Shown one piece after another: positions 46,284 to 57,589 of a stretch of 64,000 nucleotides of DNA. The translations under genes were made by a program, and so were the position numbers. The DNA is from Euryodendron excelsum (lineage: Eukaryota; Streptophyta; Magnoliopsida; Ericales; Pentaphylacaceae). How positions within the stretch are numbered: position 1 is the stretch's first letter; each line of letters starts with the position of its first letter. The stretch spans positions 29,501,001-29,565,000 of the forward strand of contig CM065378.1 in assembly GCA_033060915.1 (NCBI GenBank). The letters run 5' to 3'. The notes under the pieces were generated by a model, which had not been told where the DNA came from, searched no databases, and saw only the letters and a program-made list of their open reading frames with translations.

Positions 46284-49071
46284 ATGGCAGGGTGTGGTGA
46301 CCTTCTTAATTGAAAAGCTTTCCCGCTTTCTTCAAGAAGAGTTGAAATTTTTGGGTGGAGTCAGAGGAGAAGTTATGTTCATCGGAGACAAACTGGAGAG
46401 CATGAGGGCCTTCCTGCGGGTTGCAGATGCAATGGAAGAGAACGATCCAGAGCTCCAAGCATGGGTTAAGCAAGTGAGAGACGTCGCTTACGACACTGAG
46501 GACGTTCTTGATGAATTTATGCTTCGTCTGGCTAATCATCGTCGTTGGGGCGGATTCTATGGATCTCTTTGTAAGATTTACTACCAAATTAAGAGTATGA
46601 AAGTTCGTCGTCAAGTTGGTTATGAAATACGGGATATTAAAGGTAGAGTCAATGATATTGCACAGAAAAGGCAGAGGTACGATCACAAATTCAGTATCTT
46701 GGAGCAAGGCTCAAGCCCCCGTGTCGCAAAGAATGCATGGTACTATCGACGTGGTGATGCACTTATGCTAGAAGAAACCGAGCTTGTTGGCATCAACAAG
46801 CCCATACAAGAGCTCATTAATTTGCTCCTCGATGGTGATTCTCGACTCAAAGCAATTTCCGTTGTGGGAATGGGGGGGTTGGGTAAGACCACCCTGGCGA
46901 AGAAAGTTTATGAGGATACGGAAGTCGAGATGCATTTCCAAAACCATGCTTGGATCACTGTTTCTCATTCATTTAACATCAAGGAGCTCCTCAAAGACTT
47001 GATTCGACAGCTCTTTGATCAAGTCAAACAACCACTTCCTCCGAGGCTGGAAACCATGAGCAACGAGGAGCTGAAAGACCAGATCAAAGATTTCCTCCAA
47101 CAGAGAAGGTATGTGCTCGTCCTAGATGATGTTTGGAGCATAGATGCATGGAATGCTATCAAATATGCATTGCCAAACCGCAACAGTGGGAGCCGTGTCC
47201 TTCTCACAACGCGTATTACGAATGTTGCTTCTACCTCCTCCAAAGAATCCCATTGTAGCACCTACAAAATGGAGGCTCTGTCTACCGAAGAGTCTTGGGC
47301 TCTATTTTGTAAGAAGACCTTTCAAGCGAAGGATTGCCCTCTTCACTTGAGGGAACTTTCACATAGTATCCTAAGAAGATGTGCAGGCTTGCCACTGGCA
47401 ATTGTGACGATTGCTGGTGTGTTGGCTTCAAAGTATCCCACGGTAGATGATTGGGAGTTGGTGAATCGCACCCTTGGTACTGAAGTAGAAGGGACTGACA
47501 TGAAGAAAATATTGTTGCTCAGTTGTAACGATTTGCCTTACTATCTTAAGTCTTGTTTCCTCTACTTGTGTGGTTTCCCAGAGGATCATTTAATTGAATG
47601 GATGACATCGATTCGGTTATGGATCGCAGAAGGATTTGTGGAAGTAAAAGAAGGAAAGACGCTAGAGGAAGTGCGGAGGCTTACCTTTCTGAGCTCCTCA
47701 ATAGGAGCTTGATACAAGTAGCGGAAAGAAGGGTAGACGGAAGGGTTCGAAGCTGCCGTATGCATAGCCTTCTGCGTGAAATTATTCTCTCCAAGTCAAG
47801 AGATCAGAACTTTCTAGTGGTAGCAGGAGGAGAAGGAAGCATGAGGTGGCCTGAAAAAGTTAAGACGCCTATCAATCCATAGTACTTTGCAAAACATACC
47901 AAACGGCAAGTCTTTCTCTCACCTGCGTTCTTTGCTTATGTTTGGAGTTGTTGATGTTCCCCTCCGTGAGTCATCGATGCCTATGTTGTTCAATGGAGGT
48001 CTGAAGTTGCTAACAAGTTTAGACTTGAGAGACACTCTTTGGATACATTTGCAGATGAAGTGGTCAATCTGTTCCATCTCAGGTATCAAAGCCTGAGAGG
48101 AACAAAAGTAAAAATGCTACCAAAATCTGTCGGGAAGCTTCAGAATCTACAGACACTGGATTTGAAAGATACGTGACTGAGTTGCCAGTTGAAATTCTAC
48201 GGCTATAACAATTGCGCCATCTTTTGTTATCTCGTTATGAAACTGCATATACTCATGTGCCTTTTCACACTAATGACTTTAAGGCTCCATTCAAGATAGA
48301 GGCCTGCAATGCCTACAGAAGTTGTACATTGTAGAGGCAAACGAAGTCAGCGGCAGCACCATAGTGGAAAAGATAGCAAGGCTCACTCAACTGAGGAAGT
48401 TAGGCATTGTGAATTTGAGAAAAGAAGAAGGGGTGGCTCTGTGCTCCTCCATTGAGAAGCTCAGCAACCTTCGCTCATTATGTATATCTTCAATAGAAGA
48501 GGATGAGATTCTTGATCTGCAATCTGTGTCTCCAGCTCCTCAATTTCTTGAACGGCTATACTTGAATGGGGGTTTAGAGAAGTTTTCACGCTGGATAACT
48601 TCTCGCCATGGCCTGGTCAGAGTATGGTTATAGTGGAGCAAGCTTAGGGATGATCTGCTAGAACCCCTTCAAGGTTTGTCCAATTTGGTAGAGCTTCAAC
48701 TTGATCAGTCATATAAAGGGGAGGGATTGTGTTTCAAGGCTGGTGGATTTCAGAAGCTTCAGATTTAATGGCTGGTTAGATTAAAAGGATTGAGATGGGT
48801 GAGAGTGGAGGAAGGCACGATGCCTCGTCTTGAAGAGCTATACATTCAGGATTGTGAATCGATGGAGGAATTGCCCCCTGGAATTGAACATCTAACCAAT
48901 CTTAAATCCCTTGAATTAGATAATATGTCTGACAGATTGATTTCAAAGCTGAACCGAGACGTACAAGGTGGGGATTACAAGAAAATAGCATATATTCCTA
49001 AGGTGTGGGTTGCAGACTCCAAGAATGGTTATTGGAGAGGAAAATATCGTTGGAGATGGGAGGAGTTCTAG
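46284..49071 (+). pseudogene. CC-NB-LRR (RPM1-like) disease-resistance pseudogene
   Basis: NLR immune receptors detect pathogen effectors in the cytosol. An Rx-type coiled coil (EDVLDEF at codons ~69-75 counted from 46294) is followed by NB-ARC: P-loop GMGGLGKTT (192-200), kinase-2 LVLDDVW (~275), RNBS-B GSRVLLTTR (~299), GLPLA (~365) and RNBS-D CFLYLCGFPED. MHD-region CRMHSLLREI lies near 47751, and LRRs continue to 49071. Broken throughout: ATG 46284 is two bases out of frame with the coiled coil; one base is lost near 47672, giving a stop at 47710; a base is gained near 47869; the frame changes near 48172, with TAA near 48207; another frame change lies near 48300; TAG is at 48631 and TAA at 48766. 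Length across the breaks (~925 codons) is normal for the family, so this is an aged but nearly full-length copy. Confidence 0.9.
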
Positions 49072-49174
49072 TTTCAGTGGCATTTCTTTTTCATGTTCTT
49101 GATAATTGGTTTTTTGTTGTATTTCTCATTGTTATCTAGATTTTTCATTCGGTTTTTGTTTTTTTTTTTTAACA

Positions 49175-50224
49175 ATCTGTAAAAATTCTTGTTTCACGGA
49201 TTGACACTTACGACCACCTATTTCCCTAGAAAATTTTATTTAGTTCTCTTCACCTAAGTGATCATTTACACATGGCAATAATATCAAGCAGTAAAGTAAA
49301 ATAACACAGTTTTTCTCGTAAAAACCCAACTTGAAAAAAAATTCACATCCAGCAAGCCAAACACTATAATGAATAGGTTATACAAGTCTAACTTACAACT
49401 ATAACAAATGAACTCCACGAATGCCGTCTGAATCCTCATGAACTCGAGTTGAAATTTACTTGCTCGACTACTCGAGTTTCTATTTTTTCTGAATTTGACT
49501 ACAGCACTGAATCACCATAGTTTTCTTCCTCATCCACAGAATCCACTAAAATGATCTCGCAACTATGTTCTTCAATTTAGTAATTTAGTGAAGAACTCTG
49601 TATGCTCAACAACTCATCAATGATTTCTTTACCTAGATTTGAATTGTATTTTTCACTCTTTTTTCTTCTCTCTATAATCTTTTTCCTGTATCTCAGAGTT
49701 GTTGAATACGCACAGTTCTCTGGACTCTTATAGCATCTCTAAGACTCCTCAGAAAGTAGGCTGAAACTATCTTGGCTGAGATAGCTTGGCTTGAGAGTCC
49801 TCACTTCTTGACTCATTTAGATCAAATTATAATTCAAATTCGTACTTATCTGCTTCGATGGCTCGAGCCAAAATCGAGCAGTCATTGCAGTATTTCAAAC
49901 TTGCTCTGCAGACCTAGAGCCATGCTCTGTTTCCTCGAGCCATCATTGCTCAAGCCAAGATAAGTTCGCTTGAGCCATTGTCTCTGTATATTCAGATTAC
50001 TTTCAAAAATTTATATAAAATTAATATATTGTAGAGCTTGAACGGACACCTAAGCATAGAAATATGACATTTTAAATTTTTAGTTTTGCATGTTTTAAAG
50101 ACTTGTACTGCATCTCTGAAAGCTTGTACTTAGACTTTTTGATCCAAATACAATTTGAAACAATATTACAAGCGAAATGTATTTATTCACGGAATTAGTG
50201 AATACTTAAAATCCTAACAATCTG
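49175..50224 (-). mobile_element. Probable solo LTR with ATCTG target duplication
   Basis: The minus strand begins tgttaggattttaag, a common LTR start, and ends in ttttta. The expected terminal ca would be mutated. atctg occurs at 49175-49179 and 50220-50224. The body (about 1,040 bp) has repeated gagcc / ctcgag motifs and no ORF of note. The surrounding match extends to 12 bases (taacaatctgta), so a different element type is possible. Confidence 0.5.
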
Positions 50225-51363
50225 TATTATATTTGGCAATAGCAATGATTTTAATTTAGAATTGGCATTTTGTCAATGGTCATTGTGCCACTTTGCCATA
50301 ATTCTCCCAGTTTTCCAATGGTCACGGTGTGCAAAGCTGGTTCACTTCCAACTTATTTATTTCTATGTATACACACACCAACACCCACAAACAAAAATCA
50401 AACCAAAAAAACTAAAAGAAAGAGAGGGGGGTTGGGGGGAGGGACACAGAAGTTTCATCAAATCATGATTTTATTATGGAACAGAATTTTTAAATGCCCA
50501 ATGGGTTATGTTTACACCAGTACCAAAAATAAAATCCTTCACAAGTGGCCATCAACAGTCCAAAGCTAAGTACTTCCTCTACCAAAAGCCAAAAGTTCTT
50601 TGGTGATAGCAACATTTATAAACAAGAAAAAGATTAACCTCAACTAGTCAAGTGACAGGAAAATGGGGAAAATAAAAAAAACGGCTCTAGATTCCACCCC
50701 ACCAAAAAGCCTAAAATCCATGTAAAGACATCTCAAATATTGATAGATTATAATCAAGACATTCCCCCACAGATCTACAAAAAATAAAAAAAAACACACA
50801 CACACACACACAACTTACACAATTACATGAACTCGTATTTCAAATTCGTAGATATCTTCACTGTAAAACTAATTATGGGATTCACCCTCACTGTTCGAAG
50901 AGCAATCGAGACAGTTATGGAGTTCCCATTTTCTTTTAACAATGGGGTGGCTCATCAGGTGAAGCAGCCTGGTTGATTGGCAGAAATTTTGTTTGATTCT
51001 ATTTGGCTAAGCTCTCTCCAAAAAGGTGACAACGACCGCTCGATAGCTCTTCATTTCTGATGTGTTAGAAGAAGTCTAGAATGTAAACGATGAGAGATAC
51101 GTAAATGGACTCTATAAGTTCCAGTTTACATTGGTAGCGCTTTTCCTCTGGCTCATCCAGATTGTCCCACCAACGATTACCGGCCAGCCACCGTCATGTC
51201 CTAAATCATCCTTTGCCATTAGCCATCTGCCACTCACCACTTTGCTCCACCGTCATCACCCCTCGCCATCACCCATCTCTCAACCCCAGCTTCACTCCCC
51301 CTAAACATTCATAATCCAAAACATCAATACTGTTTCCCTTTCCTGTTTCTAACCACAACAACC
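50225..51363. other. Noncoding DNA with an (AC)n repeat, and leader of the ORF1 remnant
   Basis: An (AC)n tract lies at about 50791-50812. The last ~200 bases before 51364 are C-rich (repeated ccatcaccc, gccatt), possibly the 5' untranslated part of the L1-type element. No gene was recognised. Confidence 0.45.
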
Positions 51364-51806
51364 ATGGATGATCAAAGTGGGGAAGAAACTCCAGATATTG
51401 AGCTTACCCTAGAAGAAAGCAGTGGGGAATCTTTTCTATCACAACAGTTTCTCTTAGTAGGGAAGATTATCTCAACAAAATCAATAAACAAACAGGGGAT
51501 TTCTAACATCCTCAAGGGAGTTTGGTGCACGGATGAAGATTTCTTCATTTCCCTCGGGGGCAAAAACCTATATAGATTTTCCTTCCGATCAGAATCAGAT
51601 ATGAAGAAAATAGTGACACAAGCACCATGGTCAATCATGGGGGGCTAATGGTACTAAGAAGATGGGAACTAAACAAAACAGTAGAGGAGTTGGATTTCTC
51701 CTACAATCCATTTTGGGTACAGATTCATGGTCTACCTCTCAGTCATATGAATGAAAAGAACGGAAGGAAAATTGCAGAGGCATTAAGAGAGGTCATTACA
51801 ATAGAA

Positions 51807-51849
<43 letters not shown>

Positions 51850-52678
51850 ACCCCCCCCCCCCCCCCCCCCCCCAAACTGTGGATGTATTGGCCATTTGCA
51901 TGATGAATGTCGAAAACCAGCTAGAACCAAGGGTCCGCCATGGCCGTTCAGAGTAGAACTTCGAGCCGAGCAAGTGCAGGTGGGTTACACCAAATCGAAA
52001 TGAGCTGTGTTGGGAAAGAGAAGCTCATCCACCGCCTGTGCACATCAAGAGGAACCAGAGACCAGTAGTCACAAAGGAGGAGGTGGCACGTTCCCCTCAA
52101 ACTCGTAGGGACGAGGTGGCGCGTCAGTCACAAGCTCTATTGGGGGCGAGTGAAACTGATTTGTTACAGAGGCATACACATAGTACTGGAGCTCCTAAAG
52201 TTATGAATCTGCAAGGTAGTGGGACAAGTCTACCACCAGTGTCAGAAGTACGGAGGATTGCAAGTATATGCGTCCATCGTGGAGAGAGCCTCATCAGCAA
52301 AACTTGATGACGAATTAGGACTTGACCCAACAAACGATAGAAGGGGAAGATGAGAGAACATTGGCGTGTGGAGAGGGGCAAGAGAATTGGAAGAATATTA
52401 ACCTAGCACAAGAAGTTTCTGGAATGGAGGAAAACCCTAACCAAAACTTCAACTCGGGCTACACAGTAGAAGAACCGTTAGATAGCCCAAGAGGGGGAGG
52501 CCGAATAACATACCCTGACCCAACCTTACAAAATGGACTAATCCTACAAAAGCCGGACCTGGCAGCCCAAGAGTATCCTCAGGAAGTTAGTGCACATTGG
52601 AATATTAATGCAAAGGAGACCCATGCCCAAATAAGTTTCCAAACAACTATGCTTAAAATCGTGCTTGTGTTTATGTGA
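51364..52678 (+). pseudogene. L1-type ORF1 remnant (DUF4283 plus CCHC knuckle)
   Basis: ATG 51364 opens a 94-codon frame with the DUF4283 pattern (LVGKIISTKSINKQGI, then GKNLYRFSFRSESD, APWSIMGG). A one-base change in the G run at about 51640 shifts it. The next frame continues LMVLRRWE and NPFWVQIHGLPLSHM. After a poly-C tract a third frame has a knuckle NCGCIGHLHDEC (51875-51910), then a basic and Pro/Gln-rich tail with further stops near 52305 and to 52678. Such proteins are the nucleic-acid-binding ORF1 of plant L1 LINEs and of many orphan genes. No endonuclease or reverse transcriptase follows, so an orphaned fragment is the likeliest reading. Confidence 0.65.
51809..51873 (+). repeat. 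Poly-C tract, 41 + 23 bases with one A
   Basis: C at 51809-51849, A at 51850, C at 51851-51873. It sits between the DUF4283 part and the zinc knuckle and shifts the frame between them. The first Cys pair position of the knuckle falls in the tract. Real homopolymers of this size are rare in plant DNA, so an assembly artefact must be considered. Confidence 0.9.
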
Positions 52679-52744
52679 AAAACTACATTTTAACAATATA
52701 TAGTTTTCTTTTCCATTTTGATTAATGGGTAATGTTGTTAGCTT

Positions 52745-53345
52745 GTGGCAGCAGTGGTGGAGCCACTAAAGGATCATAGTGGCACTTTTTCTCCTCAACT
52801 TTTGAAATTATACTTTTACCCTTGGTTTTAATAATATTTGTTAATTTGTCCCTTTTAAAAATTTTTAAATACCCTTAAATAGTTAAAAATTCTATTTTCA
52901 CATAGAATTTTAGATATATTTCTTCATTTTTCACCTAAAAAATATGTAAATAGTACCCGTAAGTAGTTATTTTTTCTTTAAAAATCCCTTTATATATTAT
53001 ATACAAGCTCATATGCATTATAGGTAATGATATATATACATCGAATTTGTACAAAATTTTTTTAATTAAAAAGTGATGTGGCTCACTCTAAGTCTTTCAC
53101 TTTAAAACAGACAATCATGATTAGGACTTTTAATTACAAAAGCATTATTGTCACATTATTCTATTAAAGTTCATTGTACAAAGTTTTTAAAAAATAACAT
53201 TTTCTGTATATTAAACATATATATATATATATGTATGTATGGAAGTCAAATGTCTGATAGTTAATTGTTTTAAAAAAAATTGAATTGTTATTAAGAATTG
53301 CCCCTCTGGATAATTTTTTTGACTCCACTAATGTGGGGCAGTCTA
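52745..53345. mobile_element. Possible decayed transposon with imperfect inverted ends
   Basis: The left end (agtggtggagccact) and the right end read in reverse (ttagtggagtca) are similar and resemble the gtggagcca ends common in plant non-autonomous elements. The interior is AT-rich with a (TA)n tract near 53219. No target duplication was confirmed. Confidence 0.35.
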
Positions 53346-53439
53346 ATGTAAGAGCTTCAATTAAAATGGTGTATCTAAAACTCTCGATCCTTTTTCAGTA
53401 ACTTTAGCATAACCAAGTGATGATTCGTTTTTTTTTTAT

Positions 53440-54930
53440 TTATTTATTTTCTTCCAACTAGTGGGATTGGGAAGAACCATGAACCATCAATAGATTTTTA
53501 TCTTAGTGCCATATGACATTATTTAGTTGAACGGTACGTATCTTTAGATCTTTCCACCTATTGTGGACATAAAATCCAAACCACGTATAGGCTCGATCAC
53601 TACTGCACTAACCACACTAGGAAACCAAACAACTAAATAAAATATTTCAAAAAGACAATACCTCTAAAGAGACTATATAAAAAATTAAATTGTAACCCAA
53701 CAAATAATAAAACCTGGTTTAATCTCCAACAAGGAGATTATTCATTTATTTTTTTAATTTGTTTTCGCCAGGGTAATGGGATGAGAAAGAACCATGAACT
53801 ATCAAATAATTTTTATCTTAGTGCCATATGAAACAATTGAGTTGACAACTTGGTCATCTGAGCTGTTGCCCACTGAACAAGGAGTTAAGCTAGTGGGGTT
53901 AAAATGGTGCATGATTGAGGGGTGGGACATTTCTTGTCTTTTCGTTCTCAAACTTTTCTTGTTTTCTTTTCCACCTTTGAAATTGAGATGATGCAGAGAA
54001 CTTTGTAGGCAATGAAGACAACAAATCTCCGTTTCTCTTTCTTTCAAAACGATCAGTCTTGCGGGAAAAAAATCCATCTTTTTTTTGGGTGTATCGTTGC
54101 TTTTTTTTTTTTTTTTTTTCCTCTTATTCATGAAATTGAAAGGACAAGAATAAGACAGGAGATATATAACAGGCACCAATGGTGCAATTAATCAAAAGAA
54201 GGATATATGACAATAAAGGTTTTGTAAATATAAATAAATAGAGACACAATAAACAAACAATTAATAAAGAAGTTAGCCGACCTACCTTGGTATAGAGAAC
54301 GTTAAGAGCATATTTGATTTGCGTAAACAAACATGCAACTTGGGTATAGCTTAGGATTATATGTCCTAAGATTGTTAATTTTTGAATTCTTAGTCTTAAA
54401 GGATCCGTGTCTATCCTCAAAATTAAGCATGACCTCAGTAGTTGCATAAAGAAAGATTCTTGTCTATCCTGAAAATTAAACATGTTCTCAATTGCATAAA
54501 GAAAGACCTAAAAGACGGTGTGCCATGACTTCCAAAGAAAATTAGTGTATGACTACATAGACTTTATAAATTCTCAGTAATATATAAAGCGGATTAAATA
54601 AATAATGAAGCTAGCCGACCTAATAAATGAGTAAAAAAAATTAAATAAAGATTACTCCTTTTTTTTTTCATCTAGGTAATGGGATGAGAAAGAACCAGGG
54701 TTCATGTTGGCTGTTGGCAGGTGGCCACTGAACAAGGAGTCAAGCAAGTGGAATTAATTGGTCAAGTGGTTCATAATTGAGGCGGGAAATCCTTGTCATT
54801 TCGCTCTCTTGTCTTTTTCTTTGGCCTGTTTTTCCACCTTTGAAATGGAGATGATGCAGAGAACTTTGTAGGCAATGAGAAAAAACAACTTTGCTTTGCT
54901 TTTTCTTCCAAAACGATCAGTCTTCATTAC
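53440..54930. repeat. Noncoding segment present three times
   Basis: Copies begin near 53465, 53770 and 54676, sharing variants of gggatgagaaagaacca and cttagtgccatatga. The last two also share gatgatgcagagaactttg and aaaacgatcagtctt. The copies diverge by indels. A 125-codon minus-strand ORF at 53802-54179 overlaps this and is not supported as a gene. Function unknown. Confidence 0.65.
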
Positions 54931-57179
54931 CATTGTTTTTAGCCATCAATCAACGCTCATTTGGTTTCCTACTTCCCTTTTACTTTTTCATCTGTGTCTT
55001 GACACAAGAACTTTCATTTTCCATGTTGTGATGAAGAAATGCCAGCTCACATAATGCCAGCTTTTGTGTGAGTGGCTTGTGCTTTATTTTGTTGTAATTT
55101 CCTTCCTCCATATTTTAATTTCTTGTTTTTTTTTCTTTTGTTCTATTTTGGCCTGGAGTTTAAACCTGAAATATAGTTGTTTTGGTAATTAAAAGAGAAA
55201 TTCAAATATTACACATTGTATCTCATCTGTAAATTATATTAAATAAATTAATGAACTATCACATACGAATAGGTAGTACATTTTGTAGAAACTAATACAT
55301 TCTTAATGTAAGATTTGACTAATCTCATTTACTTGCAAAATAGTGTGTCTGAATTCTATTTGAAAAAAAGCATCCTTGAATCCCATGATCTCAACAATTG
55401 ATTTCTAGTCTCTCTAGCATTATCGGCACCAGGAATTTTTGTTAATAGGGTTATACAAAAATCTTAAGCACAAATTTTAAAATAATAAATAAAAATTTAT
55501 AATATACACTCTCAATATATATCATCGAACAATTATTCATCTACTAATCTCTCATTGGTTTGATATTGTTAAGTTTTAGATTGAATAATTCTGAGCAAAA
55601 TTACTTTGTATATAATTTCAGCATTTAGATAGATATGTCAAAATATAAAAATGAACCAAAGTGATGGCAAAATAGAGAAACAAAGAATCTGCCTAGCTTT
55701 CTAATAGCCTGCCAAGACGTTCGCATGGCAGAGGTGTTCAAACGACAAATCCTACCGTTCGAATGCATGACAGAGACAAGGACTTTAAATTCCAATCCTC
55801 AATGGGTTTGGATTCCTATGTGACTTCGACTTACACTTCGTCCAATACTCTACAAACACTTCACACAAGGCTCTAAACTCTAAAATAAACTGTTTACACA
55901 CTTAAACATAATTTATCTAGCTGTTTAGAAAGCTTTATTGTACCTCCCCAATTATCGGAGTGTTCTTCTGATCAAGCAAACAACTTCACACAGTCATCTT
56001 TGCCAAATTCCAACTATTGGCTTAAATAGCATGGGAGAATAGTAAATCGTGGGTGTCTAACAATCAAATCTGAAACTTCTACCATAGTTATGGATTAACA
56101 ATGACTATGTGTGGCCCCATAATTTTTTTCCTAGTTTATATGGTTTCCACATTAAAATCCTGTATGCATTGTCACTTTACTTTATTCCTTTATAGTTGCA
56201 CATAGTATCAACGTACCTAGTTAATGGATTGATTTATATAATTAATCACTTAATTAAATGATCTTGGCAAATCCACACTCTCAAGCTTTTTTAGACATCT
56301 TATAAATTTCATTACTAAAAAAGCTCTCTATTGTTGTAGCCACAATTAATAATATTAATACTAATTTCACAAGTAAATAAATCAATGGATATATAATTCT
56401 CATATTCTTTGAACCAAGCAAAATTAAAATAACATAACACTCCACCAATCTTTCTTTAACAGCTTGTTTGGAACTTGGGGAGGTAAGAAAATAGAGGAAA
56501 AATTTTAACCCCTCGTTTGATTCTACATAGGACAGAAAGAGAAACGAAAATGGGAAAAAATAAGAGAAAAAAATACTCTCCTCTCTTTCTTTCTCTTTTG
56601 TGTACGTCAATGGGGTCAATTATTTTTGTATGGAGTCAATTATATTTTCTCCAAATGTGTAGCATTAAAAAAATTAATTTTTGTTTTTCAAAGGGCTTGA
56701 TGGCTCAGCTGATTCCACCAGCTAATACTGGCCGCCGCCGCCGCTGCTTTCTAGACTATCCATGCTCCACGGAATCAATACAAAATATCCTAGAATTACT
56801 GTAAACCGAATGCGTCAATCTCATGGTTTCAGGAAAAATAATGGGGACCCACATCCTTGGGACACAATTGATGACCACACATTTAATATCCACTCGGAAG
56901 GAAGGTTTTTCAATTCATGAATCTTTTTTTAATGGGATTCAATCATCCTAGTCAATCGCGAGGGACGTAAAAATCATATTACTATATATATACATTATAA
57001 TTAAGTTTCTGAATTGTTAAATAAAATATATTTTGTAGTGGGTAATACATTGTTAACACGTGATATATTGTTGGTGTTATTTGGATTGCGAGTAGTCCCA
57101 AATTTTATATAACCAAAAAACAAAAAAAGCATCAGGAGTTTTATTTCCAAAAAATTTGCTTCAGAATCAGATTTTCAAA
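54931..57179. other. AT-rich DNA without recognisable genes
   Basis: No coding or RNA gene was seen. ORFs at 56281-56804 are AT-rich and lack recognisable motifs. Confidence 0.5.
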
Positions 57180-57589
57180 TGCTATAGCGTAATGAATGAC
57201 TTTATGACGTTCTCGTCCAAATTTTCACAGCAGCCGCCGCCTCAATCACGAGGGCGGCTGCCTAGTGATAAATGGTCAAAGGTCAAAGGCCTATAAATAG
57301 AGGAGCATAGAAGTTCCAGAGGAGAATGAAAAAAAAAGGGAGTAGAGAGAAAATAAAAAGAAAGAAACAAAGAGAAAATAGAAAGGAAGAAGTAGGTAAT
57401 TTTTCAAAATTCATGTTATATTCTTTTTGGTTTTATAGTATCAATAAAGTTTTAGGTGATCCAGATGATCTAACCCTAATTGTTCTAGAATAACTCATAT
57501 GATAAATATTTAACAGTTCCTGAAGAACTATTCACTATATGTTGTGTTGAGTTATTTTATCTGCTTTATATGTTTTTAGTTTTATAACA
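57180..57589 (+). repeat. 5' LTR of the Ale-type copia element
   Basis: Starts tgctatagcgtaatg, where the 3' LTR has tgttatggcgtgatg, and ends ttttataaca. TATA box at 57292-57299 (tataaata). A 9-bp inverted repeat, gcagccgcc / ggcggctgc at 57230-57261, lies about 30 bases upstream of it. Confidence 0.88.

Noticed and set aside
46306..47350. ORFs of 66-133 codons overlapping the NLR
   Set aside because: Out-of-frame or antisense shadows of the NB-ARC coding region.
51743..51973. Glycine-rich ORF on the minus strand
   Set aside because: It is the complement of the poly-C tract.
56281..56804. ORFs of 95-112 codons in AT-rich DNA
   Set aside because: No domain, no conserved neighbour and biased composition; likely chance.
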